Assembly (NCBI RefSeq): GCF_000149955.1
Contig: NC_030998.1
Location: forward strand, 1,530,020-1,594,019
Source of the DNA: Fusarium oxysporum f. sp. lycopersici 4287
Taxonomy: Eukaryota; Ascomycota; Sordariomycetes; Hypocreales; Nectriaceae
DNA: 64,000 nucleotides
Reading direction: 5' to 3'
The notes under the pieces are model-generated. The model ran no database searches. It worked only from the letters and a program-made list of their open reading frames with translations, and had not been told where the DNA came from. The position numbers and the translations under genes were made by a program. Shown in pieces: positions 44,963 to 55,780 of this stretch. Numbering within the stretch: the first letter of the stretch is position 1; the number at the start of each line of letters is the position of its first letter.

Positions 44963-45329
44963 ATTGACAGATTGACCGATATATCATGTGATCTTGAGTA
45001 CAATCCGTAAAGCCGCGGAATTCCCGCTACGCGGGGAGATTCAGCAAGATACGTAATGGTCGTAAAATCATAAACGAGTAATTCATTATATTCTTTTTAT
45101 CTATTTAGTATTATAATAAATTTAAATTATACTGATCTTACATATTAGATACCCACCTTGGATGCTGTTTCGTAATGACTTGCTGAACGGCAGTAACCGA
45201 TACCCTTGTCTCAGATTGCCAAGTTTAGCTAAATCTGATGCAATAGGTACAGCATTGCCTGAAAAGCTCTTTATTAACCACCGCATAAATGTAAGCACTG
45301 GATATTTCATATTGACTGACATGTCAAGA
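44963..45329. other. AT-rich sequence beside the gap
   Basis: Very AT-rich (about 45060-45160), with a short palindrome (CCCGCTACGCGGGG, near 45021-45036). No gene. Possibly mutated repeat DNA. Confidence 0.4.
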
Positions 45330-45353
45330 CTCTCCCAACTGAGCTAAACCCGC
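45330..45353 (-). pseudogene. tRNA-Phe fragment (5' end and D-arm only)
   Basis: 24 bases identical to the 5' part of the tRNA-Phe at 38647: acceptor 5' strand, D-stem and loop. The anticodon arm and everything after it are missing. The flank that follows is also duplicated. Confidence 0.85.
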
Positions 45354-45530
45354 CGACAGATACGAATTGAGTTTCGTAAGACACCCATTAGCCGAAGTCG
45401 CCCCGATGCATCAGGAACATCACTCCCCCGGACCCCTATAGTGGCTTCACGGAAGAGAGATATAAGCTCCGCAAATTCCCGGGTAACCCTTCTATCTGCG
45501 AGGTCAATCTTGATAGATACATAAGTGGGG
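45354..45530. repeat. Second copy of the tRNA-Phe flanking segment
   Basis: Similar in order and orientation to 38648-38900 (CCGACAGATA, ATTAGCCGA, then GGGTAACCCTTCTATCTGCGAG). A minus-strand ORF overlaps it (45344-45727, 127 aa, with IDLADRRVTREFAELISLFR). The matching frame in copy 1 is broken, so the ORF may be a relic. Confidence 0.6.
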
Positions 45531-46681
45531 TGGCGAGACTGGCAAAGAATCTTCACGTTCTCTACGAAAGAGGTCATTGGCACCGGGCTTATGAGCTGAT
45601 CGTGTTCAGTGAGTGGCTCATGCAGCACGTCTTCATATCTACCTGTATTAAATAGACCAGTTCCATTGCAATTATAAAATTTACGCCAGTTTGGAGAGCA
45701 TCCAATGCGGTGTCGGAATTCCTTCATTAAACTGAAACCGCAACCAGAGATTCACGGCTCGCTTATTCTCTACATCCCATTTCACCTTCATCACGTGCGT
45801 CCTGATCTCAGATATAAGCATCCTTTGGCCCAAGATCAGACATCAGACTAAAATAAAAATTAGTTATCACCAGGTATGCAAGGCACTCGACACTTCCATG
45901 ATGGGAGAAAATGAGCATCGCATATTCCGCCAGGTGCTCCAGATCAGGACAGTGTTTCCTCACCTTTCCCCCTGCACCGTCCACCGAGCCACCTCTTTCT
46001 ATAATGCAACACTTTCTTGTCCTCGAGATACCCAAGCGCATGCGGCATAACATAAGTACTTCTTCAAAGCATCTGCGAGGGTATCAGCCACCTCCTACCT
46101 GTTAGAGCAGAGCAGACATATTCTGTTACCACTAAGAACCTATTTACCAGGCCATCGCACACCAGGCAATAGATCTGCTAGTACATATCCTCTCTTATAA
46201 AGTATAGGGTACTAATATAACATAATAGGTTTCACAGGGTCATCTCTTAAAGGGAGAATATCCTCAAGCATCTTTCCATGCCATACATCATGAGTCTAGT
46301 AGCATGATAACACCTGCAAGGCACTATCAAATGGTGATTCCAGTCATACAAGAATTAACAGAGCCAATCAAGGTCTCAGTCGGCAGTTACATACTTAATA
46401 AATTTTAAATCCCTTAGGGAGATACAGTAGGATTCCTGAACAAAGGGGTGTCATTACTCCCAGAGCGCACAATTAACTACTATTCTATTATCCTATAACA
46501 AGGACCATAGTAAAGAGAAACCCTAGAGTTAATAGATACCTGGCTGCAAATTATATAGGCTAGAATACGTCGCAGACAATCGAGGGGACTTCGGCCAACA
46601 TTGCTAAAACAGGGCATAGTTATAAAGACCTAACGCATCGTCCGCGACTGGGTTTGAACACGAATTCGCTCCTCTTCAAGC
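45531..46681. other. Degenerate AT-rich region before the second 5S gene
   Basis: No supportable gene. Many short direct and inverted AT-rich words, consistent with old, mutated repeats. Confidence 0.4.
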
Positions 46682-46800
46682 ACATACGACCATACCTACA
46701 GGAAAATACGGGATCCCGTCTGCTCTCCCATAGTCAAGCCTGTAAGGGGCGGATTAGTAGTTGGGTCGGTGACGACCAGCGAATCCCCGCTGTTGTATGT
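46682..46800 (+). rRNA. 5S ribosomal RNA, copy 2
   Basis: 119 nt, beginning ACATACGACC and ending GTTGTATGT, followed by a T-run that can end RNA polymerase III transcription. It differs from copy 1 mainly in helix II, where both arms change together (CCTACAGG with CCTGTAAGG). Confidence 0.95.
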
Positions 46801-46989
46801 TTTTTAGCTTTTGCAGATAATCTGAAAACTGTCATATCTTTTTTGCCAGGTGCGTCGAGTCACCAGATACCCGCGGTCGCAATTCTACTTCAATCAGACT
46901 GTTTACAACCGCGACCCAGTTTTGCTTTTCCAGGAAGCCACTGTTCTCATAATATATAAAACTCCATGAGGCTGCGTAGCTATCAATCC

Positions 46990-47937
46990 CCTCAACGTTG
47001 CTCTGGGTTTGTCTAAGAACATTGGGATGTACTTCTACACCCACTCGGATTCCCAGTGGTTGGTGTACTCAGCCTTGTAAAACTCCCAGTAGTCTGGATA
47101 CCATCCCGACTGGTGCCAGTCTATGATGGCGACAACACGACAGGGCCCGCCTTCCGAGACCATTATGTTGCTCTGGTGAAGATCAGCATGAGTGAAAACG
47201 ACTCCCGGATCGTCTTGTAGTAACTGGCGATAAGGATCGGGTATATCCTTGAGCTCATATCCTTCCCAGTGGGAACCACTTGCAGCTAGCCGTTTAAACA
47301 AGAAAGAAAACCAGTCATGGAATTCTTTCAAGGACGAGAATGCTCCTGCTCTTGGTCGGATCGCATCGGCAAATACAACATCTTGTAGCGGCTCGCGGTT
47401 GATTTGTCCTGGCGACTGAACAGCATCATCATTTTTACGGCAGTCGTACTCTCACGTACCGAGAAACTCATCATTTGAGTCACGTTTTACTTGACGTAGG
47501 TCAACTACCATGTCTCGCAATTGATCGCAAATCCCAGTTTTATCCTCTTTATTCAAAGATTCCCATATTTTCTCCAAGGTCACACCTTCAACCAACTGCA
47601 TATACAAAAATAATTCTCCTCAATCTTCGGTCCAGCCGTACATCTCAGGCACAGGGACGCTTGGAAGATGTCGACGTAACCACCAAAGGCACTGGCCTTC
47701 CGCAACAGTGACACAAGGCTCTTTGCCAAATTTGACGACCAAGCCAAGTGACTCGAAGATAACAGTATTCTTTCTATCAAGGACGTGATCGCCAGCTTCA
47801 CTCTTGACTCGAACTTGATCAGCAGATGGGAAAGTTGCCCCAGGCCCATTATGTGTGAAGAACATAGAGTCTTTGAATGTAACGCTAGAGCCCTTGAGGA
47901 GAGAGTCAACGAAGATCGTAGGCGGCGAGCTTTGCAT
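46990..47937 (-). pseudogene. Broken aminoglycoside-phosphotransferase-like (APH/ChoK fold) kinase gene
   Basis: Starts MQSSPPTIFVDSLLKGSSVT. Kinase-like features are in order: VIFESLGLVVKFGK, EGQCLWWLRRHLPSVPVPEM, then TGA at 47620-47622, then in the same frame LFLYMQLVEGVTLEKIW. A 51-nt intron (about 47458-47408) joins DEFLG to QINREPLQD. VVFTHADLHQSNIMV holds the catalytic H-x-D-x4-N and IIDWHQSGWYPDYWEF the metal-binding Asp. TAG at 47035-47037 interrupts the C-terminus (SEWV, stop, KYIPMFLD), and a further frameshift follows. Both stops are reachable from Gln, Arg or Trp codons by one transition. The family is expanded in Fusarium and its substrates are unknown. The lower limit is approximate. 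Confidence 0.82.
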
Positions 47938-48772
47938 CTTGAAAGGTCTACATTTGATGATGAGGGGAGAGCATGTTGGTTAGGCACCATTCCTAGAATT
48001 TCGTTGTTGGTTCCGCCTTCCAGCGGATGAAAGCCGGGCCGCTAAATATCCAATCAAGAGTCAAATTTAGTCACCCTGCAACAAACATGTTGCGGAACAC
48101 AGTTCAGGGTATAACAGCTGATGGCTACAGCCAACTTCAGTCTCCATGAGATACTCTACTGCAAGACTGTAAGGTAGATGGAGCATGGTAACGAATTATA
48201 GCAACGATAAAGAACAGTTCACATATTAATTCCTAGTTACAATCTGTGAGGAACTTGAAGATATTACTTGGTCAAGCATGTAAGTCGAAGGCTTTGGAAC
48301 AACACCTGTACACAAAATTTCAAACCCTCTCAATGACCTCGATTTCCCGCAAAATTCTATGTAACCTTCTATTCTATGATGGCCCAAATCCTTTCAAGTG
48401 ACTGCTCATAGAGATCACTTGAATGAAATGCATCAAAATGGCGGCTTGAATTCGGGATACGGCAACTATCCATGCGTCCAGCACCAAAGAATAAGATAAA
48501 TCCTGTCTGAATAAATCCTGAAGGAGCTGAACCCTGAGGAGAAATATGCGATTGGCCAATGAGCTCACCTTGATATCTCCGTGGAGGTATCTCCGGGCGT
48601 TCCGATGTGAGATGTCCGTGGGCGGATTTTAAGCTAGAGCTTGCCTTAAGTCCGTCAGTAGCAACATGAATAGATGGCACAAGAGCACTGCTACATATAC
48701 CACTTATTTCGTCAAATATCCCCTTGAACCTTCAAATTTGCCACCAATGCTCATATAGTATCTGATGCAACA
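47938..48772. other. Intergenic region of 0.8 kb
   Basis: The minus ORF at 48369-48680 (103 aa) has no domain, signal peptide or good start context and is not called. Confidence 0.4.
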
Positions 48773-49583
48773 TGTCCAAATACAAGCAGCTGGTCCTTAT
48801 TACCGGTGAGTTGATGCACACGCAGCTTCGCAGACTCTCCATTGAGATACCCAACTAGGCGCCAATCAAGGCGTCGGCTTCGAAACAGCCAAGAATCTAG
48901 TTCTATCTTCCGTCAAATACCATGTCATTATTGGCAGTCGAGATGAAGCCAAGGGGGAGATAGCAGCTCGGTCGCTCCAGTCACTCGACGACATCAAAGG
49001 AACAGTCTCCAGCATCCAGATTGATGTTACCGATGACAACTCCGTCGATGCCGCTGCTCAGACTCTAGCCTCTGAATGGGGTAGATTGGATATTCTGGTC
49101 AACAACGCTGGTATCATCTCAATGGCCAGCCCTCCAACGCGCGAAGCTTTCCGCAAGGTTCTCGAGACAAATCTCGTTGGTGCACTAAGCGTCACCGAAG
49201 CGTTTCTCCCTCTTCTTCGCAAGTCGGAGCATAAACCTCCTCGTCTCATCTTTGTCACTTCAAGCACTGGATCCATCACCCATACATCCAACCCTGAATC
49301 TCCGCTTCATAGCGCTGGTGCAACGGAATACCGGACTAGTAAAGCTGGATTGAACATGCTTATGACTATGTACAACATTCGGCTTAAATCAGAGGGTTTC
49401 TTGGTATTTGGGGTGGATCCGGGGTTGTGTGCGACAAACTTCACCAGTGATGCCGAGTCTCTCAAGCAGCGAGGAGCAGCTGAGCCGGCGGAGGGAGGGG
49501 AGCGAATCGCGCGTGTTATTAAGGGTGAGAAGGATGAAGATGTTGGGAAGGTTATTGGAGTTCAAGGTGTAAACCCGTGGTGA
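48773..49583 (+). CDS. Short-chain dehydrogenase/reductase (carbonyl-reductase-like)
   Basis: Two exons, about 251 aa. Exon 1 encodes MSKYKQLVLITG and splices (intron about 48807-48857) to ANQGVGFETAKNLV, making the TGxNxGxG cofactor motif. IIGSRDEAKGE is the NADP-preferring basic loop. IDVTDDNSV and LVNNAGI are typical. The catalytic residues are in FVTSSTGS (Ser) and YRTSKAG (Tyr-x3-Lys), and VDPGLCATNF follows. A single-domain cytosolic reductase, substrate unknown. The adjacent SDR at 49957 is not a close duplicate. Confidence 0.92.
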
Positions 49584-49956
49584 TGCTATCGATTTGGTTT
49601 ACGGGGAACAAGTAGCAAAGGGGACGTATAAGAATGGCGGATAACTATTTCTTGGCTCTTGTATGACAGTGTCACCTAAACATAGTTGGATCAGTCCCTG
49701 GGTCATCGGCTGGTCCATTATTCTCAAATCACAATCAGGAATTAGATTATCTCTGAGCTAGAGGTCCCTTTCAAGCAAACATAGCCACGATTAACTAACG
49801 TTAGCTGTCAGACTGGTCCCACTGATGCTGACTCAATCCACTACGGAGGATCCTGAACCTGGTTCTCACCGCAAGTATAAAACGTGATCCTTACGCTTCT
49901 TATCATTAGATTGCTCTGCGATCCTTTGAAAGCCAAATACATATACTTCTAACATC
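49584..49956. other. Intergenic between two dehydrogenase genes
   Basis: Promoter of the second SDR. A TATA-like GTATAAAA lies at about 49874-49881, about 80 bp upstream of the ATG. Confidence 0.5.
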
Positions 49957-50907
49957 ATGGGGTTAACCTGGTTCATCACTGGCTGCTCCAGCGGGTTCGG
50001 CGAAGCTCTCGTTCGTCAACTTCGATCTGCAGGCGATAACGTCATAGCTACTGGTCGCAACGTCGATACAAAGCTCTCACACCTCAAAGAAACTGGCGCA
50101 GCTATTCTAGACCTCGATGTTTCATCCTCTCCCGAGGTCATCAAGTCCAAGATCGAGGAGGCTTGGAGTATCTACAATGGAATCGATGTTGTCGTCAACA
50201 ACGCGGGGTATATCCTCAGTGGGGCAGTAGAAGAGCTGACGTGAGTAACATGGATTGTAAGTTATCATGAAAGCAGCTGATGATAGAATAGTCAAGAAGA
50301 TATGGAAAAGTCATTCCAGGTCAACTTTCACGGACCTATGAATATCACCCGTGCCGTCTTGCCGTACTTGAGGAAGAAGGGATCCGGAACTTTGCTTTTC
50401 GTCGGATCTCAAGCTGGATGGCACGCTGATCCCAGTGCATCAGGATACTGCGCTAGCAAGTTCGCTCTAGAAGGTAAGTCAACTTGAGCTTTCCGCTCTC
50501 CAAACCTTGACCGACTAACACCCTCAGGCGCCGTCGAGTGTCTATCCAAAGAACTCGCCATCTTCGCTCGAGGTCTGAAAGTCCTCATCGTCGAGCCAGG
50601 ATACTGCCGCACCCCGGTTTTCAACAAGATCCAACATGTTGAGGCTCGTGTTCCAGAGTATGCTCAGTTTAATGAAGCAGTAAGACAGGCTGAGGCGACT
50701 TTGACGGAAAGTTCGCCAGGAGATCCCGAGAAGGCTGTTGCTAGGATGATTGAGCTAGTTAGGGGAGCAGGTTTTGCAGAGGGCAAGAAGGTGCCTTTGA
50801 GGGTACCTTTGGGTTCGGATAGTTGGTCGAGAGTGAAGACCAAGTGCGAGGAGACACTGGAAATTTGCCAGGAATGGGAAGATATGGCGAAGAGCGTGGA
50901 TATTTAG
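49957..50907 (+). CDS. Short-chain dehydrogenase/reductase (17-beta-HSD-like classical SDR)
   Basis: Three exons, about 281 aa; introns at about 50241-50291 and 50475-50526. WFITGCSSGFGEALVRQLR gives TGxSSGxG. VIATGRNVD and LDLDVSSS shape the cofactor pocket; VVVNNAGYILSGAVEE is the NNAG region. The active site is LLFVGSQAGWH (Ser) and YCASKFALEG (Tyr-x3-Lys). VEPGYCRTPVF matches fungal members often annotated as oxidoreductases of this subfamily. Cytosolic; substrate unknown. It has a TATA-like box and the same strand as the SDR upstream, so co-regulation is possible. Confidence 0.92.
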
Positions 50908-51082
50908 GCCATATCGGCCGGCATGAACTGAAATAACAAGAGTTTAAATCGCAGGACAAGAAATAGGGAACACTATGTATAGTGTTACGAATTTTCAAGT
51001 GGATAGAATCAGATAGACAGACAAGAAAATTCAAGCAAAAAGAGACGGGCAATTTCTATTTGAATGAAAAACCAAAAGAATA

Positions 51083-51173
51083 GGGTCTGGCCGGGGATTG
51101 AACCCGGGACCTCTCGCAAGCTAAGCTATAGGGTTTTCCCTAAGCGAGAATCATACCACTAGACCACCAGACC
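51083..51173 (-). tRNA. tRNA-Pro (AGG) with intron
   Basis: The minus strand: acceptor GGTCTGG paired with CCAGACC, D-arm TGGTCTAGTGG (box A), anticodon stem CTCGC/GCGAG with anticodon AGG. An intron of about 19 nt sits one base after the anticodon. The T-arm has GGGTTCAATCC (box B). Discriminator base C, as usual for eukaryotic tRNA-Pro. Confidence 0.9.
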
Positions 51174-51940
51174 GATCAAGTTTGATAAGAATATGTTTCA
51201 GATCTCGACTTATGATCGAACTCACGCATGACCCAGTCAGTTGTTCATGGATGATCGCGATTCACCGGACGCTGAAGCTCGGATCTGCTCTTCAACTGGA
51301 GCTCCAATCATCTTCAGGTATCCAATTTTGTCTTATCTTAACGCAGTTTATTTTCCCCCGCCTGAATAAGCTTATCGCGCCTTCTCGTTACTGAAATTTC
51401 CTCCATGCTCAGAACCCCCAGCGCGGTTCTTTGTTTCTGCGCATACCGCTTTCTCAAATGTCATCACTAAATTACAACGAATTCAGTTAAGTCACTGGAT
51501 CTTTCCGGAACTTTGTGTCCCCCAGAAAATGGCCGTATGATGGGGTTGAAGGTTCATCAACAGCCATGGCGGTGTAAGTCCATTGGATCCAGCGTTCAAA
51601 CACCAAGCTCTGTTCCTATCAATAGTGAGACACTCACCATTTCATGCGCTGCCCTACGGGGCATCATCCCCGGCGTTGATCAAATCTGGGTCATTTAATT
51701 GGCCGCCTTTAGTGGATGTCCTGTAAATCTCGCTACGGGGGGCCTAGCTCCATCGAGGTTAACCCACTGAATGATTGGCCTCCTGCCTGGCTAGTCCCCT
51801 ATCGCTATTCCCATTTTGTTCCCTCTCCTTTCCCAATTTCCCACCGTGATTTTCCCTTCTTCAACATCTCTTCGTTCATTCATTCGCTCATTTTCAGCCA
51901 CAAAATACTTCACTTCATACACTCGTTATCATTATTCAAA
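51174..51940. other. Intergenic with pyrimidine-rich leader
   Basis: No gene. The last 150 bases are C/T-rich, like the 5' UTR of a well-expressed fungal gene. Confidence 0.5.
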
Positions 51941-52603
51941 ATGTCTTCTGCTCTCGTCACCTCTCTCCCCATCTTTGCCGGGGCGGGCGCGTCAACGACT
52001 CTCGTCGCCGAAGTCCTCGGCGCAGACGCGGATCATACAACATACGTTCTCAACTGCCCCTACGTTGACCCCGAGAGCGAAGAGTTCCATACCATGGACG
52101 ACTGCGGTGTCTACAACAACACGTACATCATTGGACCCTACATGAGCAAGACCCTTCCCCCTGGTGCCGCCAGCACAGGCGACTTTGATCTCTTCATCAC
52201 CATGCCCGGCGACAAGGAGGATGACTGGAGATTCTCCGTGCACTGCGAAATGTCGCGTACCGTCGCGCAAAAGTGCACCACTATCAACGTTGGCGGCAAC
52301 GATGATGGCCATCCCACCGCGACTCTCACCAACACTGAAGATCTTGAGGATTACGGGTTTAGAACATTCGATTACGGTGCTGTTTCTATCACTGCTGGTC
52401 AGGAACTACTCAACGCTAAACACGCGAGCGCCACTGCAACTGCTAGCGACGCCACCAAGACTAAGGCTTCGGGAAGCGATGCTAGTGGATCTGAGACCTC
52501 TGGTGAAGCTACGCCCGTTAACACATCTGGTGCCTCGTCTTCTTTCACGCGTGTGTTTGGTGCTCTGTCTCTGGCCGGTGTTGCTGCTGCCCTCGTTATG
52601 TAA
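51941..52603 (+). CDS. GPI-anchored-like cell-surface protein
   Basis: 220 aa, single exon. The start at 51941 (AAAATG context) is used rather than the longer upstream frame, which lacks a signal. The N-terminus is weakly hydrophobic (ALVTSLPIFAGAGASTTLVA). A Cys-bearing globular domain follows (TTYVLNCPYVDPESEE, DDCGVYNNTYIIGP, FSVHCEMS, QKCTTINVGG). The C-terminal 65 residues are Ser/Thr/Ala-rich (TATASDATKTKASGSDASGS) and end in a hydrophobic tail (VFGALSLAGVAAALVM), the pattern of a GPI signal. Probably a small cell-wall protein; no enzyme motif. The weak signal peptide is the main doubt. Confidence 0.8.
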   Translation: MSSALVTSLPIFAGAGASTTLVAEVLGADADHTTYVLNCPYVDPESEEFHTMDDCGVYNNTYIIGPYMSKTLPPGAASTGDFDLFITMPGDKEDDWRFSVHCEMSRTVAQKCTTINVGGNDDGHPTATLTNTEDLEDYGFRTFDYGAVSITAGQELLNAKHASATATASDATKTKASGSDASGSETSGEATPVNTSGASSSFTRVFGALSLAGVAAALVM

Positions 52604-54690
52604 AGTTCTGGCTCGGAACAACTCTACGTATTTGCACAATTCTTGTATAGATAGGTAATCAGTAATGAAGGGTTAGGGTTGGGGATGGCAGGTCTCGTAA
52701 TGCACAGAATTAGGCTGGATGTTTACACTTTAGGCAGTCGATACAGATGAATTAAGGTTTTGCCCCCTATGTGACCGGAGAAAATGCGTGGAGCCCCACG
52801 ATTAAATCTGAACCTGTCCGATTGAGTTCCTCCCAGCCAACGACATCCATATGAACTACAGCTCGAACCAAACTGCACGCTGAGTCTCTTCACGTCATGA
52901 GCCAACCCAACTTCAAAGTTGAATCAGAGTTTGCAAGCAAAAAGATATTTGGAACATGTGAGTCGAGGTTGAATCATAGCTCGGAGCGTGTAAACCTCAG
53001 AAGAGAAAAGAATCGAGCATAATGGAAGGAAAAGGAACCTCGCAGTACATGATCCCTCTTTTTGGGTTGGTGCTAATGAATGCAAAATGTCGATGTGATG
53101 GAATAGGGCAGCGCCCTCCTTAAGCCCTTTTTTGAGGGCTCACAGCAAAGGTATCTTGTGTTGCTTCTTATCGCTGCGAGACTTCACAATTGAGCGCCCC
53201 TGAGACTGTGATTCCCCTGACAACAGGCAAAACATGGTACAGAAGTCAAAGATCGTGAGTGGACATGAGAGAAAACAGGACAATTTCCAGGATGGCCGTT
53301 TAAGTAGAGCGTAGTGGTTGCCTCAGCTCTCTCAGGAACCAATGTTCTCATAGCATAGTTAGGTCATAGATGATCTGTAAGAAGCCCTTGCTACCATGTC
53401 TATTATTAAAATGGGATAGATTTGGATATAAAAGAAAATGATGTTCCTTATTCTATCCCTTGGTACTCTATGTTGTTCAGAGACAAACCTCGTCACTTGA
53501 ATTGGAGAAAAGAATTCCCCATGAATCCTGGCCAGGAATCTTGAACTTGTCAATCGAGACTTGGCCAAGCTGGGCCTTTGACAGTCCCTCGCCACTCCGG
53601 CTCCGCGGGTGTTTCTAGAATTTGGGCACTGTGCCCGCTACCGTGCAAACAAATGGTGGCCTGAGATTGACCCAAGGCCCGAACGCACCAAAGCTTCACA
53701 ACAAGTGAAAAATCACATCCAAAGTGACCACAAAATCATTTGTGAATGGCACAAATTAGCTGAGACCTGAACATGAGGCATTGAATGCTACGGAAGGGGC
53801 AACAGCCTTAGGCCATTGGCATAGATGTGACTTTTAATATAAGCTTTTCACGAACTGTGCTGCTGATTTGAAACTCAGATCACCTAGTGCTAATGCATAA
53901 TCATAGTTGCGTACCACCCAATTGGGCAATATCGTTATGAGCGAGCATCTTCCAGGCACGGCAAGGAGGGAGTCCACAGATGCACTGGACGTGGCCAGCT
54001 GTTCCAGTTGGAAATAAACATATCGTTTATGGGATTCAAACGATTTCCAAGATAGAGGAGTCTACCATGCTAGTCAGCTTATCGAGTAAGGGGATGAAAA
54101 GGGGAGACCCAGGGGAGCAGGAATCACGCACAATACACGTCCAAGAATTGTGAGTTTACTTTGTACTGTCTTTGCCTCTTCAACCTTTATCATCAAGATG
54201 CTTTTCACTTGTGCCACTGTTTTCAGAGAATAGTACATTGTACATCCCCTCATGGCGAATCAAACCAGGCCATTTGAGTGAACACTCCGTGATTCTACGT
54301 GATTACCTTCCATCAGAGTCGAAGACCGGACATAGGGAGTGTGAATACACAGTATAATGGAATTCTGACAGGAAATATGTGCCTTAGCCTCAAGATGTCA
54401 AAATGAAGCTCTCGTGACTTCCATCCCTTCATTCGTCGGAGTGAACTCACGATGTGACAAGCTTTCATACTGTACTCTTTAGAATCTCATGTCTTGAGCT
54501 TGTACTACTCTTTGCTTCTATAAAATCCCATATTATTTTCTCTGTCTTCCTCTCTTCATTCTTTTCACTTAATCACATTCGACAAACGAGTCCAACTTTC
54601 GACAAGTTACATTTACCACGGTAATAAACATCAAAAGGTCATACTTCTTCCTACCTCTGCACTATTGCATCCAACATAGCTCCAGCTACA
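52604..54690. other. Long intergenic region of 2.1 kb
   Basis: No supportable gene on either strand. The last 200 bases are pyrimidine-rich, with TATAAAAT at about 54520, and lead to the copper-fist gene. Such long upstream regions are common for fungal regulators. Confidence 0.5.
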
Positions 54691-55780
54691 ATGAGAATCA
54701 ACGAGCAAGGTGACAAGATTGCATGTTCCAAGTGCCGTGACGGGCACCGAACATCCACATGTATTGACGCCCCAGGCCACCAAGGTAAGCACACGCCCTT
54801 CTTCAAGCACAAACTCCGTAAACGAATCATCGCTAACAAACTTTACAGACGACGTGCAGGTAATTCGTCGTGCCGGTCGTCCAGAGGGGTCCAAGAACGA
54901 CCCAGCCAGGGCTGCTGAGCGACGGGAAAAGAAGAGGAAACGCCAAGTGGAAAAGGAGCTGGAAGAAGAGGCTGCAGCCTTTCGACGAGAGGCGCACGCC
55001 TTTTGTCTTCAACGCGCCGCTTCTGACCCTGTGCAAGGTAACTTCGCTGCTGGGTACCCGCAGTTTCCTGTCCCCGGGTACCAGAACCTAGGGAGCCTTG
55101 CAAACCCTCATGCTCCTGTCGCTTCTTTTCCCCGGCGTTCTAGTTTCCCTCCGGATCCCCTTCCTCCTGGCATACCTGAGCCCGTCCGGCGTCTCTTGGA
55201 GCAGCCATATTATCCTGGCGTGGGATACGCTTCTGCCTCTCCTACTCCCGCTGTGCCTCTCCCTGTTTCTGCCCCTTCTGTCCCCGATTTCCCTCTTACT
55301 GCTCCTGGCCATGCTGCCTCTGTTGTCCCCTTTGGAATGGATGGCTCATGGGATTTTGGGTTTGAGATGCCCATGCCGGTCCCAGATCCACATTTCCTTG
55401 CTCCCTTCCTGGGCTCTGGTGTCGTTGGTAATTCTTTCGGCACAAGTTTCCAACATCCCATGCCTGTCCTTGGTCACGCTTCTCTCCATCCTTTCGATCC
55501 TGCCTCTTCTGCCCCAGTTTCCCAACCAGTCTTGGCCAACCAGTTCGATACTATGGCACGAAACTCTTTGGTCAACAACCCGATCACGGGGTTTCCTCAA
55601 GTTGGCATGATGGCTCAGGCTGATCAAGTGGACAACATGATGATCCAAACCACCCCGGAAGATCTCATGGAAGCTGGGGATACTGTCCTTCCTGTCCCCT
55701 CTGCCTCGTTCCCTGCTCTGTTTCCCCATAAAGAAGACACTTGGGGAATGATTTCTTGGGACGGGTTTATGCCTGGGTAG
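54691..55780 (+). CDS. Copper-fist-domain transcription factor, possibly truncated by a TAG
   Basis: Two exons, 341 aa; intron at about 54785-54848. The N-terminal copper fist reads KIACSKCRDGHRTSTCIDAP (Cys 12, 15, 24). After the splice come VIRRAGRPEGSK, the GRP minor-groove motif, and a basic coiled stretch (ERREKKRKRQVEKELEEEAA). Where classic members have C-x-H after the third Cys, this one has C-I-D, with a His five residues later. The rest is Pro/Ala/Ser-rich and hydrophobic, likely an activation region, with only one more Cys. It therefore lacks the Cys arrays that sense copper in Ace1/Cuf1-type proteins. The TAG at 55778-55780 is followed by 80 more in-frame codons (see findings). 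Its neighbours are metal-related genes. Confidence 0.85.

Noticed and set aside
44470..45003. ORFs spanning the run of N
   Set aside because: Open only because unknown bases give no stops.
46654..46959. 101-aa plus ORF
   Set aside because: Its middle is the second 5S rRNA gene translated; not protein coding.
48369..48680. 103-aa minus ORF
   Set aside because: No recognisable domain, signal or homologous pattern; composition is like the surrounding non-coding DNA.
52604..54690. Hidden gene in the 2.1-kb spacer
   Set aside because: Only ORFs below about 80 codons, none with splice partners, signal peptides or domain motifs.
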